A DNA stretch of 64,000 nt from Ruegeria sp. HKCCSA071 (GCF_017872555.1 NZ_JAEDOX010000010.1:62001-126000); one strand, 5' to 3'. Positions 44,770 to 54,506 are shown, numbered from the stretch's first letter. Translations and numbers: made by a program. The notes: generated from the sequence alone by a model not told the origin.

Positions 44770-45600
44770 GTGATTGCGCGCACAACAGGGGCGGCGATAC
44801 GCGGTATACTTGTTGCACTTTTGGTGCTGACACCTGCGTTGTACCTGCCTGTCTCATCTACGAACGGGACCGAGATACTGGTCTTTCTCGCGATCCTCGC
44901 GTTTATCCTGACCTTTGCCGAATACAATTCCGCCTTTCCCAGCTTTATCGAATTCCGCGACGCACCGCCGGTCAATCGCCTTCGGTTTGTCGGCCTGATG
45001 TCGATGGTCACCTTTCTGACGTTGATCTGCAAAAACACTTTTGAACCAACGCAGTTGACCACGTTCTCTTATTCGGTTGGTTTGTCTGTCGCAAATGTGG
45101 TGGACTTCCCCTATTCTCCGGTGCGCCTCATCGTGTTGATGTTGCCCCCGGATGCCGGCCACGCCCTGATCGAACTGGTCCGCATCACGGCCAGCGTGGC
45201 TTATGTCGCGGCTTTGGTCACGATTGTCAGCTTTGCCTATGCGGTCAGGGTTCGGGGATGGCCAACCGGAAATGGCGCCTTCAATGTGTGGACAAACCTG
45301 CCGCTGTTTGACCCGACCAAAGGGGGCGATGTCGTTACGCGCCTTCAACGGGATGGCCGCCTGAACATCTGTATCGGCATTCTGCTGCCATTCCTCATTC
45401 CGGCGATCATCAAGTTGATGAGCAGTGTGATCGCCCCGATCTCTCTCGGGAACCCACAGACCTTGATCTGGACCATGAGCGCATGGGCTTTCCTGCCCGC
45501 CAGCATGATCATGCGCGGCATGGCGACCCTCAGGATCGCGGGCTTGATCATGGAAAAACGCCGCGCCTATTCGACCAGCGAGTCAACACAGGCCGCATGA
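44770..45600 (+). CDS. Polytopic membrane protein, unknown function
   Basis: A 276-residue protein starting GTG at 44770. Six or seven hydrophobic segments are visible (for example IRGILVALLVLTPALYLPVS, EILVFLAILAFILTFAEYNS, LIWTMSAWAFLPASMIM). Its stop overlaps the start of the endonuclease-type gene by four bases (ATGA), so the two are coupled. No named family recognised. Confidence 0.72.
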   Translation: MIARTTGAAIRGILVALLVLTPALYLPVSSTNGTEILVFLAILAFILTFAEYNSAFPSFIEFRDAPPVNRLRFVGLMSMVTFLTLICKNTFEPTQLTTFSYSVGLSVANVVDFPYSPVRLIVLMLPPDAGHALIELVRITASVAYVAALVTIVSFAYAVRVRGWPTGNGAFNVWTNLPLFDPTKGGDVVTRLQRDGRLNICIGILLPFLIPAIIKLMSSVIAPISLGNPQTLIWTMSAWAFLPASMIMRGMATLRIAGLIMEKRRAYSTSESTQAA

Positions 45601-46625
45601 TCCGCATCCTATGTCTGCTATTGTTGCCCTTTGCGGCACAGGCAGAGGTCGTGCGTATCGCCACCTATAACACCGAGCTCAGCAAAAAAGGTCCCGGCCT
45701 ACTGCTTCGCGACATTCAACGCGATGACGCGCAAGTTCTGGCCGTTGTCGACGTTATTGCAACCGCGCGCCCTGACATCATCGCCCTTCAGGGTATCGAC
45801 TGGGACCTGAACAATACCGCTGTAACAGCCCTGACCGGGAAACTGCGCACCGCGGGGCTTGATTACGGATATTACCTTGCCACACAACCCAATGCCGGGC
45901 TGGAAACCTCGCTTGACCTGGACGGCGATAGCAAGGCCCAAGGCCCCGGCGACGCCCAAGGCTGGGGCCAGTTCACAGGTCAAGGTGGGCTGGCGGTGTT
46001 ATCACGATACGAAATTATCACAGCTGAGGTTCAGGATTATTCTGCGCTGTTGTGGCGCAGTTTACCGGGCGCCACCCTGCCTGGCGTAAACGGGCAACCC
46101 TTCCCGTCTGACGCGGCACATCAGATACAACGCTTGTCTTCGACTGCACATTGGGTTGTACCGATCGAAACCCCGTATGGGCGGCTCAATCTCATGACCT
46201 TTCATGCGGCGCCGCCCGTTTTCGATGGGCCCGAGGATCGAAACGGGTTGCGCAATCAAGATGAGATCCGGCTCTGGTCCGTATTATTGAACGGTGAACT
46301 GGAGCCAGTCCCCGAAGGTGCCTTTGTGATCGCCGGCGATGCCAACCTTGATCCAACGCGTGGAGAGGGCCGTAAACAGGCCATTCAGTCCCTTCTGACC
46401 CATCCCCGTTTGCAAGACCCGCTGCCGAAAGACCCTTCAGGCTCGACCTCAACGGTCGCTTGGAAGGCCACGGGTGAAATGCGCGTGGATTATGTGTTGC
46501 CGTCCGCCGACCTGCGCATTTCGGATGCCGGTGTGACGTGGCCGGAAAAAGGCAACAAGCTTTACGAATCTGCCCTACGTGCCAGCAGGCACCGATTGGT
46601 CTGGGTTGACGTCACCCTGCCTTAA
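45597..46625 (+). CDS. Exported endonuclease/exonuclease/phosphatase family protein
   Basis: A 342-residue protein with a short signal peptide (MIRILCLLLLPFAAQAE) and the EEP fold: RIATYNTELS at the start, IIALQGIDWDLNN (catalytic acid usually Glu, here Gln-Gly-Ile), GDANLDPTRGEGR and SRHRLVWVDV with the catalytic His near the end. It may act as a periplasmic nuclease or phosphodiesterase, such as phytase-like or lipid phosphatase types. It is convergent with and overlaps the next gene by four bases. Confidence 0.78.
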   Translation: MIRILCLLLLPFAAQAEVVRIATYNTELSKKGPGLLLRDIQRDDAQVLAVVDVIATARPDIIALQGIDWDLNNTAVTALTGKLRTAGLDYGYYLATQPNAGLETSLDLDGDSKAQGPGDAQGWGQFTGQGGLAVLSRYEIITAEVQDYSALLWRSLPGATLPGVNGQPFPSDAAHQIQRLSSTAHWVVPIETPYGRLNLMTFHAAPPVFDGPEDRNGLRNQDEIRLWSVLLNGELEPVPEGAFVIAGDANLDPTRGEGRKQAIQSLLTHPRLQDPLPKDPSGSTSTVAWKATGEMRVDYVLPSADLRISDAGVTWPEKGNKLYESALRASRHRLVWVDVTLP

Positions 46626-47524
46626 GGCATGATCGACTCTGGGGTCGCATAGGACAAAGTCACCAGGTTAGGTGAGATTGCAGAACGCAATGCATCATCC
46701 AGATCGGTCTGATGCTCAGAACCCAGTAACTCGGTCAGGTACGATCCGTCCAACTGGTGTGGCACCTGCCACAGATACCGCATTTCAATCAGGTGTGAAG
46801 ACATGCGCCAGAATGGTCGCGCCAGCTGCAATGGCCACCATTGCATCGGCTTCACGGATATGTCGCGTCCGGTCACTCTCGTCAAAGACTGCGCGATCTG
46901 AGTTCCGGTCAGAGTGTAGCCAGCAAAAGGAACATCGCAGAACCGCGGCAGATCCTTTCGAATTTCACACAGCGCGACGGCAGCTTGGGCCAAATCAGGC
47001 AGATAGGCCCAGGCGTGCAAAGCTTCTGGATCTCCGGGATACACGAATTGATTGCGCGACAGATGCTTGATCATGACCTGATCGAACCAGTTTCCAGATG
47101 CCTCGGTGTCAATGAAATCACCCGCACGCAGAAGGATCGTACGGACGGTTGAGGCGCGATACGTCTCCTCCATCTCGATCCGGATGCGGCCAAGCGGATT
47201 GGTGGCCAAGTGCGGTGTACTCCCGGACCATGGGCCTTGCGTGTCCGCTCCAAACACATAGACGTTGCCGGGAACCAGTACGGTGGCTCCGGTCTCGGAC
47301 GCGGCATCTATCACACGTCTGGTCAGGTCGGGAATTTCACGCGCCCAATCAGGATAGAGCGGATTCCATCCGTTTACGATGACATCCACCCCTTTTGCCG
47401 CCTGGGAAAGAGATCCGGACCCGCGACGGAACGTTTGCACGGCCCAGCCTGCATTTCGAAACGCCTTTGTAGCATTGCGCCCAAACCGGCCCGACGCGCC
47501 GAGTATCAGTGCAGTTTGTGTCAT
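46622..47524 (-). CDS. NAD-dependent epimerase/dehydratase family protein (atypical SDR)
   Basis: A 300-residue Rossmann-fold protein beginning MTQTALILGASGRFGRNATKAF, the dinucleotide loop of extended or atypical SDRs. The usual YxxxK active site is not evident. AGGAGG precedes the ATG. It is divergent from a LysR regulator, which probably controls it. Substrate unknown. Confidence 0.8.
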   Translation of the reverse strand: MTQTALILGASGRFGRNATKAFRNAGWAVQTFRRGSGSLSQAAKGVDVIVNGWNPLYPDWAREIPDLTRRVIDAASETGATVLVPGNVYVFGADTQGPWSGSTPHLATNPLGRIRIEMEETYRASTVRTILLRAGDFIDTEASGNWFDQVMIKHLSRNQFVYPGDPEALHAWAYLPDLAQAAVALCEIRKDLPRFCDVPFAGYTLTGTQIAQSLTRVTGRDISVKPMQWWPLQLARPFWRMSSHLIEMRYLWQVPHQLDGSYLTELLGSEHQTDLDDALRSAISPNLVTLSYATPESIMP

Positions 47525-47554
47525 TGATGCCTCCTGTTTCAGACCAATCTACCC

Positions 47555-47610
47555 ATTCAATGTACGTATTGAATTGCCGCGAAATGCAGAATGTGTATTC
47601 ATTTTTGAAT
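47555..47610. promoter_or_regulatory. Probable LysR operator between the divergent genes
   Basis: The palindrome ATTCAAT-GTACGT-ATTGAAT (47555-47574), arms of 7 bp, is followed by a second ATTC/GAAT dyad (47597-47610) that reaches the LysR start codon. Two TTCA/TGAA sites about 40 bases apart in a divergent promoter region is the usual LysR arrangement. Confidence 0.6.
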
Positions 47611-48502
47611 GGATAAAGCACTGACACATGCGGATTGGTCTCTGATCCAAAGCTTTCTGGCCGTGGCCGAAACCGGGTCTCTGTCTGCCGCTGCACGGCA
47701 CCTTGATCGCAGCCAGCCCACATTGGGACGGCAAGTACAAAGCCTTGAGGCCGAACTGGGCGTATCCTTGTTCGACCGGCACGCGCGTGGCCTGAAACTG
47801 AGCGTGGCAGGTTCCCAGCTCTTGCCGATGGCGCAGCAAATGCACAGCGCCATGACTGCCTTCAGCCTTACTGCCGCGGGGCAGTCGCAACAGCTTGAAG
47901 GCTCGGTCCGCATCACCGCTTCGGTCTTCGCTTCGCATCACTTGCTGCCACCGATTCTGGCGAATATCCGAAGGCAGGAACCCGCCATTCAACTTGAGCT
48001 GGTCGCCACTGACACCACGGAAAACCTGCTGTACCGCGAGGCGGATATTGCCGTTCGCATGTATCGCCCCGCGCAGATGGATATCATCTCGCGATATCTG
48101 GGGGAGGTGCCACTATGCTTTTGCGCGGCCAAGTCCTATCTTGATCGTAAGGGGCGCCCTACAACACCCAAGGAACTTTTTTCCCACGACCTTGTGGGTT
48201 TTGACGCCAATCAGGAAATCATCAAGGCCATGCGCGAAAAAGGATGGCCCGCAAGTCGCGATAGTTTTGCGACCCGCTGCGATCTGCAAAGCGCCTATTG
48301 GGAACTGATCCGCGCGGGATGCGGCATTGGCTTCAGCCAGGTCCAGATGGCCGAAGCCGACCCGGATGTCGAAATCTTGCCACTGGATGTTGAAATCCCG
48401 GTTCTACCCGTGTGGTTGGCTGCACCGCAGGCGATGCGCCAGACCCCACGTATCCGCAGGGTCTGGGATTTGTTGGCAGAAGGGCTCAAAGCCGCTCTTT
48501 GA
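47609..48502 (+). CDS. LysR family transcriptional regulator
   Basis: A 297-residue protein with the LysR helix-turn-helix (residues about 10-65, SFLAVAETGSLSAAARHLDRSQPTLGRQVQSLE) and a periplasmic-binding-like effector domain from about residue 90. It is transcribed away from the SDR-type gene and most likely regulates it. The ATG lies inside the second dyad of the intergenic operator and lacks a strong Shine-Dalgarno. Confidence 0.92.
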   Translation: MDKALTHADWSLIQSFLAVAETGSLSAAARHLDRSQPTLGRQVQSLEAELGVSLFDRHARGLKLSVAGSQLLPMAQQMHSAMTAFSLTAAGQSQQLEGSVRITASVFASHHLLPPILANIRRQEPAIQLELVATDTTENLLYREADIAVRMYRPAQMDIISRYLGEVPLCFCAAKSYLDRKGRPTTPKELFSHDLVGFDANQEIIKAMREKGWPASRDSFATRCDLQSAYWELIRAGCGIGFSQVQMAEADPDVEILPLDVEIPVLPVWLAAPQAMRQTPRIRRVWDLLAEGLKAAL

Positions 48503-48505
48503 GCG

Positions 48506-49033
48506 TCAAAGCGGGCCGGTATAAGTTCCGCGCGCCGGGTAGTTATTGCCCAAAGTGAACTTCAGACCACCCGCGATATCAGACATCGACGGACGTCCAA
48601 AAGGCGTGGTCTGTTGCCACGCAAAATAAAGCGTCCGGTCAGGTGCGATGTAGAAATGCCCCGGCTCGGCGAACAGATCCGGTTCGGCGCTGCCTTCGCG
48701 CTTGGTCGAGATGTTAAGACCCCAACCCTCCCGCGCAGCAGACAGGGGAAAGCTGTGACCCACACGCAAGCGCGACGCTCCGGCTTTTTCGGCGGTTTCA
48801 GCGGCACGTTCGGCGGTATCGGTGGTGATCATGATAACCTCGACACCCAGCGCCGTGAAATCGTCCAGCGCCGCCTCTACCTCGGCCATCTGCTTGATGC
48901 AAATCGGGCAATGCAGCCCGCGATATTGAATTACCAGCGCCCCGTTTTCGCCTTTGTCCACGTCAAGATCGAAGCTGCCATGGGCAACAGTTTCGATTTT
49001 TAGCGCAGGAACCCGATTTCCAGGTGTCAGCAT
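48506..49033 (-). CDS. AhpC/TSA-type thioredoxin-fold peroxiredoxin-like protein
   Basis: A 175-residue protein with the redoxin fold and a CPIC motif (YRGLHCPICIKQM). This is like the redoxin proteins with C-x-x-C in place of the peroxiredoxin TxxC. AAGGA lies seven bases upstream. It converges with the LysR gene. It probably reduces peroxides or disulfides; the substrate is unknown. Confidence 0.8.
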   Translation of the reverse strand: MLTPGNRVPALKIETVAHGSFDLDVDKGENGALVIQYRGLHCPICIKQMAEVEAALDDFTALGVEVIMITTDTAERAAETAEKAGASRLRVGHSFPLSAAREGWGLNISTKREGSAEPDLFAEPGHFYIAPDRTLYFAWQQTTPFGRPSMSDIAGGLKFTLGNNYPARGTYTGPL

Positions 49034-49124
49034 GTGTTTTCCTTGTGTTCTGACAGGTCTGTCTCATTGACCCGATGCTGCGCAGACGCTAGGGCCTGTG
49101 CAACAAAACGCAAGGAGACCCTTC

Positions 49125-50228
49125 ATGCCCAACCCCTCGCTCCTCATCCTGCCCGGAGACGGAATTGGCCCAGAAGTTATGGCCGAAGTGCGCAGAATCA
49201 TCGATTGGTTCGGTGCCAATCGCGGTCTTCAATTTGACGTGAGCGAGGATCTGGTGGGCGGTGCCGCTTATGACGCCCACGGCAAGCCTCTGTCCGATGA
49301 GACCATGGCAAAGGCGCAAGAGGTTGACGCGGTTCTGCTGGGCGCTGTCGGCGGTCCTAAATACGACGATCTGGATTTCAGCCTGAAACCCGAGCGTGGT
49401 TTGCTGCGCCTGCGCAAGGAAATGGACCTGTATTCGAACCTGCGCCCGGCCCAGTGCTTTGACGCGCTTGCCGATTTCTCGTCGCTGAAGAAAGACATCG
49501 TTGCCGGTCTGGATATCATGATCGTCCGCGAACTGACGTCGGGCGTCTATTTCGGTGAGCCGCGCGGCATCTTCGAGGAAGGCAACGAACGCGTCGGCAT
49601 CAACACCCAGCGTTACACCGAATCCGAGATCGAACGCGCCGCGCGCTCGGCTTTTGAACTGGCAATGCGCCGCAATAAAAAGTTGTGCTCGATGGAAAAA
49701 GCCAACGTCATGGAATCGGGCATCCTGTGGCGCGAAGTCGTCACCCGCGTCGCTGCGGACTACCCCGAAGTTGAGCTGAGCCATATGTACGCCGACAACG
49801 GCGCGATGCAGCTTGTGCGCGCACCGAAACAGTTTGATGTGATCCTGACCGACAACCTGTTCGGTGACATCCTGTCGGACTGCGCCGCGATGTTGACCGG
49901 GTCGCTGGGCATGTTGCCTTCGGCCTCTCTGGGCGCGCCGATGGCCAATGGTCGGCCCAAGGCAATGTATGAGCCCGTCCACGGCTCGGCTCCGGATATC
50001 GCGGGTCAGGGCAAAGCCAACCCGATCGCCTGTATCCTCAGCTTTGCCATGGCCCTGCGCTATAGCTTTGATCAGGGCGAAGAAGCGGATCGTCTTGAGG
50101 CCGCGATCGAGAAAGTACTGGCCGATGGTGTACGCACCGGCGACCTGCTTGCAGATGAGGGCGTTCAGCCCGTATCAACCACTGAAATGGGCGACGCGAT
50201 CCTTGCGGCCTTGGACGCCAGCGTCTGA
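49125..50228 (+). CDS. leuB: 3-isopropylmalate dehydrogenase
   Basis: A 367-residue enzyme starting [18 protein letters not shown] with AAGGAG seven bases upstream. It has [13 protein letters not shown] and the [27 protein letters not shown] signature (partly shown). It oxidises and decarboxylates 3-isopropylmalate, step three of leucine synthesis. It is 4.7 kb from leuD, separated by five genes. A terminator follows. Confidence 0.97.
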   Translation: MPNPSLLILPGDGIGPEVMAEVRRIIDWFGANRGLQFDVSEDLVGGAAYDAHGKPLSDETMAKAQEVDAVLLGAVGGPKYDDLDFSLKPERGLLRLRKEMDLYSNLRPAQCFDALADFSSLKKDIVAGLDIMIVRELTSGVYFGEPRGIFEEGNERVGINTQRYTESEIERAARSAFELAMRRNKKLCSMEKANVMESGILWREVVTRVAADYPEVELSHMYADNGAMQLVRAPKQFDVILTDNLFGDILSDCAAMLTGSLGMLPSASLGAPMANGRPKAMYEPVHGSAPDIAGQGKANPIACILSFAMALRYSFDQGEEADRLEAAIEKVLADGVRTGDLLADEGVQPVSTTEMGDAILAALDASV

Positions 50229-50250
50229 AACACGCAATCGGCGAAATGAC

Positions 50251-50280
50251 AAAAGGCGGCGCCCAGTGCACCGCCTTTTT
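50251..50280 (+). terminator. Intrinsic terminator after leuB
   Basis: AAAAGGCGG (50251-50259) and CCGCCTTTTT (50271-50280) form a nine-base stem with a T-run, 23 bases after the leuB stop. The opposite strand also has a U-run, so it may serve the converging PBP1A gene as well. Confidence 0.88.
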
Positions 50281-50302
50281 GGTATTCCCATCAAAGAAGA
50301 TT

Positions 50303-52477
50303 CTAGTTGCCGCCAAATATATTCCTCAGCAGATTGTTGATGTCCTCGGCAAAACCACCGCGCTTTCGACCCGGTTGTGGCTGCGCGACCTGAACTGGCG
50401 GTGCTGGTGCGATCATCGGCAAGGGGGTGGGTGTCATCCCTTCGGTGACACGCAGCATGGTTTCTCTCCAGATTTCCGCGGGCAAACCGCCGCCGGTCAC
50501 ACCAGATAGGGGCGTGTTGTCGTCATAGCCCATCCAAACACCGGTTACGTAATCCGCAGTAAACCCGATGAACCATGCGTCGCGCGCGGCCTGGGTCGTG
50601 CCCGTTTTGCCCGCCACCTGCCAGCCGGGCAACTTGGCCCGGCCACCTGTGCCTTCGGACACCACACGTTCCATCATCCAGGTCAACTGTTTGGCTGCCG
50701 TCTCATTAACGACCCTCTCACCAATACCGGTCGTCGTAACCATGACAGGTGCTTCATCCCCCAGCAGCTTCAGCTCGGTCAGGCCATAAGGTTCAACGGC
50801 AGAGCCGCCGTTCAGAATACCTGCATAAGCCCCCGTCATCTCAATCAGCGTGCTTTCCGACGCACCCAGCGCCAAGGCCGGACCTTGCGCCAGATCGCTG
50901 GCAATCCCAAAACCACTGGCCACGGTGCGGACGTTATCCAAGCCCGAAATCTCGGCAACTTTCACCGCCGGAATGTTCAGTGAGTTCTTCAAAGCATCCG
51001 CCAATGACACGCGCCCGTAATACTTGTTGGTATAGTTCTTGGGGCACCATTGGCCGGACCCGGGAATGTCCACGCAGTAAGGTTCATCCATCACCGTATC
51101 CAGCGGGGAATAGCCGAGTTCCAACGCGGTAGCGTAGACAAAAGGTTTGAAGGACGAACCGGTTTGACGTTTGGCGATGGTGGCCCGGTTGAACACACCG
51201 GCAACCCGTGTTTCGCGCCCCCCGACCATCGCCCTTACCGCGCCGTCCGCGGACATGACTACGATGGCCGCCTGCGCCTTGGAGCCTTCGCGCACCTTTT
51301 CCTGAAAGATGAATTGCAAAGCCTCTTCCGCCGATCGCTGAATCCGCTGATCCAAAGTCGTTTGGATCACAACATCTTCGGTTGTGTTATCGCCGAAATA
51401 ACTGGGAAGTTCCGAAACAACCCAATCTGCGAAATAGCCGCCCGCTCGGGCAGCTGCCGCTTCAGACAATTGCGCCGGTCGCGCACGCGCTTCGCTGGCC
51501 TGTGCGGCGGTCAGATACCCCTGATCCTCCATCAGGCCGATCACCAGCCGTGCCCGATCCTGAGACCGTTGCAGGTTGTTGGTCGGTGCATAGCGTGTAG
51601 GCGCAACCAGCAGTCCAGCCAGCATCGCGGCCTCTGCGGGCGAAACCTCGGCGGCAGATTTTCCAAAGTAGCGCTGGCTTGCGGCTTCGAACCCACGCGC
51701 GCCTGCGCCAAGAAAAGCGCGGTTCAGGTAGATCGTCAAAACCTCGTCCTTGGAGTATTTCACCTCCATTGCGAGCGCATAGACGGCTTCCTTGGCCTTG
51801 CGCCACAAGGAACCCTGACGGCAGTCGGCCTCATATGCGGCCTCGGATTCCCAATCACTGGGATCATAGGGAACACCCAAACACAGCAATTTCGCGGTCT
51901 GTTGCGTGATGGTGGACCCGCCATGCCCTGACAAAGGCCCGCGGCCTTCGCTCAGGTTGATGCTGACCGCGCTGGCGACGCCACGCGGGCTGACCCCGAA
52001 ATGCCGGTAAAATCGCTTGTCTTCGGTTGCGATGACTGCGTTCTTGAGATGCGGAGACACGGTATCGGCCGTGATCACGCCACCAAACTGATCGCCACGC
52101 CAGGCAAAGACCTTGCCGTCACGATCCAGCAAAGTCACGGAACCCCGCGCGCGCCCATCCAGCAAGGCATCCACATCCGGCAAGGTTGCATAAACGATAC
52201 CCACCGCCAGCGCGAGCAGCATGGCCGAAATCGCACCTACACGCCAGGTCAAGCCCCAGATCAGCCGCCAGATCCATCGGAACAAACGGCGAAAGATACC
52301 ACCGCCTTTGCCCCCTGATGACGTGCGGGTTTTCCTGCGTGTGGTTTTGCGCGTGGCCGTTTTGCGCGCCGTCGATTTTTTGCCCGCCGTGCTTTTGGTC
52401 GCCGCCGGTTTTCGGCCCTTTGAAGGGTACCGTCTATCCGCGACCAATGTCGGCTTGCGGCGCTTGGACTCAGTCAT
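50303..52477 (-). CDS. Penicillin-binding protein 1A (class A)
   Basis: A 724-residue bifunctional wall synthase. A cytoplasmic Lys/Arg/Thr-rich tail (about 1-50) precedes one membrane helix (about 75-95). The transglycosylase domain follows with EDKRFYRHFGVSPRG, then the transpeptidase domain with TGSSFKPF (catalytic Ser) and GKTGTTQAARDAWFIGFTADY. It polymerises and cross-links peptidoglycan. The start is ATG 52477; TTG 52483 is possible. Divergent from glnK. Confidence 0.94.
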   Translation of the reverse strand: MTESKRRKPTLVADRRYPSKGRKPAATKSTAGKKSTARKTATRKTTRRKTRTSSGGKGGGIFRRLFRWIWRLIWGLTWRVGAISAMLLALAVGIVYATLPDVDALLDGRARGSVTLLDRDGKVFAWRGDQFGGVITADTVSPHLKNAVIATEDKRFYRHFGVSPRGVASAVSINLSEGRGPLSGHGGSTITQQTAKLLCLGVPYDPSDWESEAAYEADCRQGSLWRKAKEAVYALAMEVKYSKDEVLTIYLNRAFLGAGARGFEAASQRYFGKSAAEVSPAEAAMLAGLLVAPTRYAPTNNLQRSQDRARLVIGLMEDQGYLTAAQASEARARPAQLSEAAAARAGGYFADWVVSELPSYFGDNTTEDVVIQTTLDQRIQRSAEEALQFIFQEKVREGSKAQAAIVVMSADGAVRAMVGGRETRVAGVFNRATIAKRQTGSSFKPFVYATALELGYSPLDTVMDEPYCVDIPGSGQWCPKNYTNKYYGRVSLADALKNSLNIPAVKVAEISGLDNVRTVASGFGIASDLAQGPALALGASESTLIEMTGAYAGILNGGSAVEPYGLTELKLLGDEAPVMVTTTGIGERVVNETAAKQLTWMMERVVSEGTGGRAKLPGWQVAGKTGTTQAARDAWFIGFTADYVTGVWMGYDDNTPLSGVTGGGLPAEIWRETMLRVTEGMTPTPLPMIAPAPPVQVAQPQPGRKRGGFAEDINNLLRNIFGGN

Positions 52478-52599
52478 GCTCAAACTCTGCCCGGTTATAC
52501 TTTTTGGTCACCATACCTCGACAACCACGGTATGTAGAGGTCCGATTTTCCGGAATTTCCCCTCTCTATAGTGCTCAATTATTAGTCGCAATGGCTGCG

Positions 52600-52618
52600 T
52601 TGTGCAAAAATTGTGCAA
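52600..52618 (+). promoter_or_regulatory. Tandem TTGTGCAA repeats upstream of glnK-amtB
   Basis: Two exact copies of TTGTGCAA (52600-52607 and 52611-52618) stand 11 bases apart, one helical turn, in the divergent PBP1A/glnK region. The spacing fits cooperative binding of an activator; NtrC is the natural candidate for glnK-amtB, but the repeat was not matched to a known consensus. Confidence 0.4.
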
Positions 52619-52666
52619 CTTCGCATTATTTTCCGACAGGTTTTGGCCCCGAAAGCGTTTCTTACT

Positions 52667-52687
52667 GCGCCGCGGCGCGCTTTTTTT
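52667..52687 (+). terminator. Terminator-like palindrome in the glnK leader
   Basis: GCGCCGCGGCGC (52667-52678) is a perfect palindrome followed by GC and seven T (52681-52687), 51 bases before the glnK start. It reads as an intrinsic terminator on the glnK strand and might act as an attenuator, or end a short upstream transcript. Confidence 0.4.
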
Positions 52688-52737
52688 CTGCAGGCGCAAA
52701 CAAAACCGGTCCCACCGGACAATCAGAGGGGAAAGAC

Positions 52738-53076
52738 GTGAAACTGATCATTGCGACAATCAAGCCGTTCAAGCTGGAGGAGGTGCGCGAAGCACTGACC
52801 GAGGCTGGCGTGCGCGGCATGATGGTGACCGAAATCAAGGGCTTCGGCTCGCAGTCCGGTCACACCGAAATCTATCGTGGGGCCGAATATGCGGTGAACT
52901 TCGTGCCCAAGATCAAGCTTGAGATCGTGGTGCCTGCGACAATGGCCGACCAGATCGTCGAGACCATCACCAAAACCGCCAAAACCGGCAAGATCGGTGA
53001 CGGCAAGATTTTTGTCCTCGATGTCGAACAGGCGATGCGTGTGCGTACCGGGGAAACCAACGAGGACGCGCTGTAA
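52738..53076 (+). CDS. glnK: Nitrogen regulatory protein P-II (GlnK)
   Basis: A 112-residue PII protein starting GTG at 52738 (GAGGGG upstream). The T-loop contains the uridylylation site Tyr51 (YRGAEYAV) and the C-terminal signature GKIGDGKIFVLDVEQAMRVRTGE. It senses 2-oxoglutarate and ATP/ADP and blocks AmtB. It lies 33 bases before amtB, hence the GlnK rather than GlnB name. Confidence 0.95.
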   Translation: MKLIIATIKPFKLEEVREALTEAGVRGMMVTEIKGFGSQSGHTEIYRGAEYAVNFVPKIKLEIVVPATMADQIVETITKTAKTGKIGDGKIFVLDVEQAMRVRTGETNEDAL

Positions 53077-53109
53077 GCGCGCCCACTCACAATCATTCGA
53101 GGACTGACA

Positions 53110-54435
53110 ATGAACCTGATGAAATCTCTCATCCCTGCCGCCGCCATTGTTGCGCTGCCGCAGATGGGTCTTGCGCAAGAGGCCGCCGCAACCGGCGAAG
53201 CGGCACAGCACACCCAGTATATCTTTACCACGCTTCTGTTTCTGATGGCGGGCTTTCTTGTTTTCTTCATGGCTGCAGGTTTTGCCATGCTGGAAGGCGG
53301 TCTGGTGCGATCCAAGAACGTTGCCATGCAGATGATCAAGAACGTGGCATTGTTTTCATTTGCCGCAATCATGTACTGGCTGATCGGATTCAACCTGATG
53401 TATCCAGGCGACGGCTGGTCCATCACGGGCTGGCTTGGCCCGTTCTTTTCGACCACAACGCTTGATGCGGTTGGTGTTGCGCCGGCGGATGCGGCACTGG
53501 ACTATGCTTCGGTCGGTTCAGACTTCTTCTTCCAGCTTGTGTTCGTGGCCGCGACTGCGTCCATCGTGTCGGGCGCCGTGGCGGAACGGATCAAGCTTTG
53601 GCCTTTCCTGATCTTCGTCATCGTGCTGACAGGCATCATGTACCCGATTTCCGGTTCATGGAAATGGGGCGGCGGCTGGCTGGATGCCAAGGGCTTCTCG
53701 GACTTTGCTGGTTCGACCATCGTACACTCGGTCGGTGGCTGGGCTGCGCTGGCAGGGGCCCTTATCCTAGGCCCGCGGATCGGCAAGTACAAAGATGACA
53801 AAGTTCACCCGATGCCCGGCTCTAACCTGGCGTTGGCGACCCTGGGAACGTTCATCCTGTGGCTGGGTTGGTTCGGATTCAACGGCGGCTCGCAGCTGGC
53901 GATGGGAACCGTGGGCGATGTATCGGACGTGTCACGCATCTTTGCCAACACCAACATGGCCGCGGCTTCGGGCTCGGTTGCAGCGCTGATCCTGACCCAG
54001 GTTCTGTACAGGAAGCCTGACCTGACGATGGTGCTGAACGGCGCACTGGCCGGTCTGGTCTCGATCACGGCCGAGCCGCTGGCCCCGACCCTGTTCGGTG
54101 CCCTGTGGATCGGCGCCGTGGGTGGTATCATCGTGGTCTTCGCGGTCCCGATGCTGGACAAGTTCAAGATCGATGATGTTGTCGGTGCCATCCCGGTTCA
54201 CCTGTTCTGTGGCATCTGGGGCACCATCGCCGTCATTTTCTACGGTGACGCGAGCCTGGGCTCGCAGCTTCTGGGCATCGTCGCATACGGCGTTTTCACC
54301 TTTGTCGGCGCACTGATCCTGTGGACGATCCTGAAATCCACCGTCGGCATCCGTGTCAGCGAAGAGGATGAGATCAACGGCCTCGACATGGCTGAACTGG
54401 GAATGGAAGCATACCCCGAATTCTCGAAAGGCTAA
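53110..54435 (+). CDS. amtB: Ammonium transporter AmtB
   Basis: A 441-residue protein with a signal peptide (MNLMKSLIPAAAIVALPQMGLA) and 11 membrane helices. The signature FAGSTIVHSVGGWAALAGAL carries the first pore His, and PVHLFCGIWGTIAV the second. It conducts ammonia and is gated by GlnK. GAGGA precedes the ATG. A terminator follows. Confidence 0.96.
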   Translation: MNLMKSLIPAAAIVALPQMGLAQEAAATGEAAQHTQYIFTTLLFLMAGFLVFFMAAGFAMLEGGLVRSKNVAMQMIKNVALFSFAAIMYWLIGFNLMYPGDGWSITGWLGPFFSTTTLDAVGVAPADAALDYASVGSDFFFQLVFVAATASIVSGAVAERIKLWPFLIFVIVLTGIMYPISGSWKWGGGWLDAKGFSDFAGSTIVHSVGGWAALAGALILGPRIGKYKDDKVHPMPGSNLALATLGTFILWLGWFGFNGGSQLAMGTVGDVSDVSRIFANTNMAAASGSVAALILTQVLYRKPDLTMVLNGALAGLVSITAEPLAPTLFGALWIGAVGGIIVVFAVPMLDKFKIDDVVGAIPVHLFCGIWGTIAVIFYGDASLGSQLLGIVAYGVFTFVGALILWTILKSTVGIRVSEEDEINGLDMAELGMEAYPEFSKG

Positions 54436-54452
54436 GCCTTGCCTTCACCTGA

Positions 54453-54484
54453 CAAAAAACCCGGGCGTTCGCGCCCGGGTTTTC
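54453..54484. terminator. Bidirectional intrinsic terminator
   Basis: Stem ACCCGGGCG (54459-54467), tetraloop TTCG, CGCCCGGGT (54472-54480), with A6 before and TTTT after. It separates amtB from the converging aminotransferase gene. Confidence 0.9.
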
Positions 54485-54506
54485 GTTTCAAATGTCGCGT
54501 CTGCGT

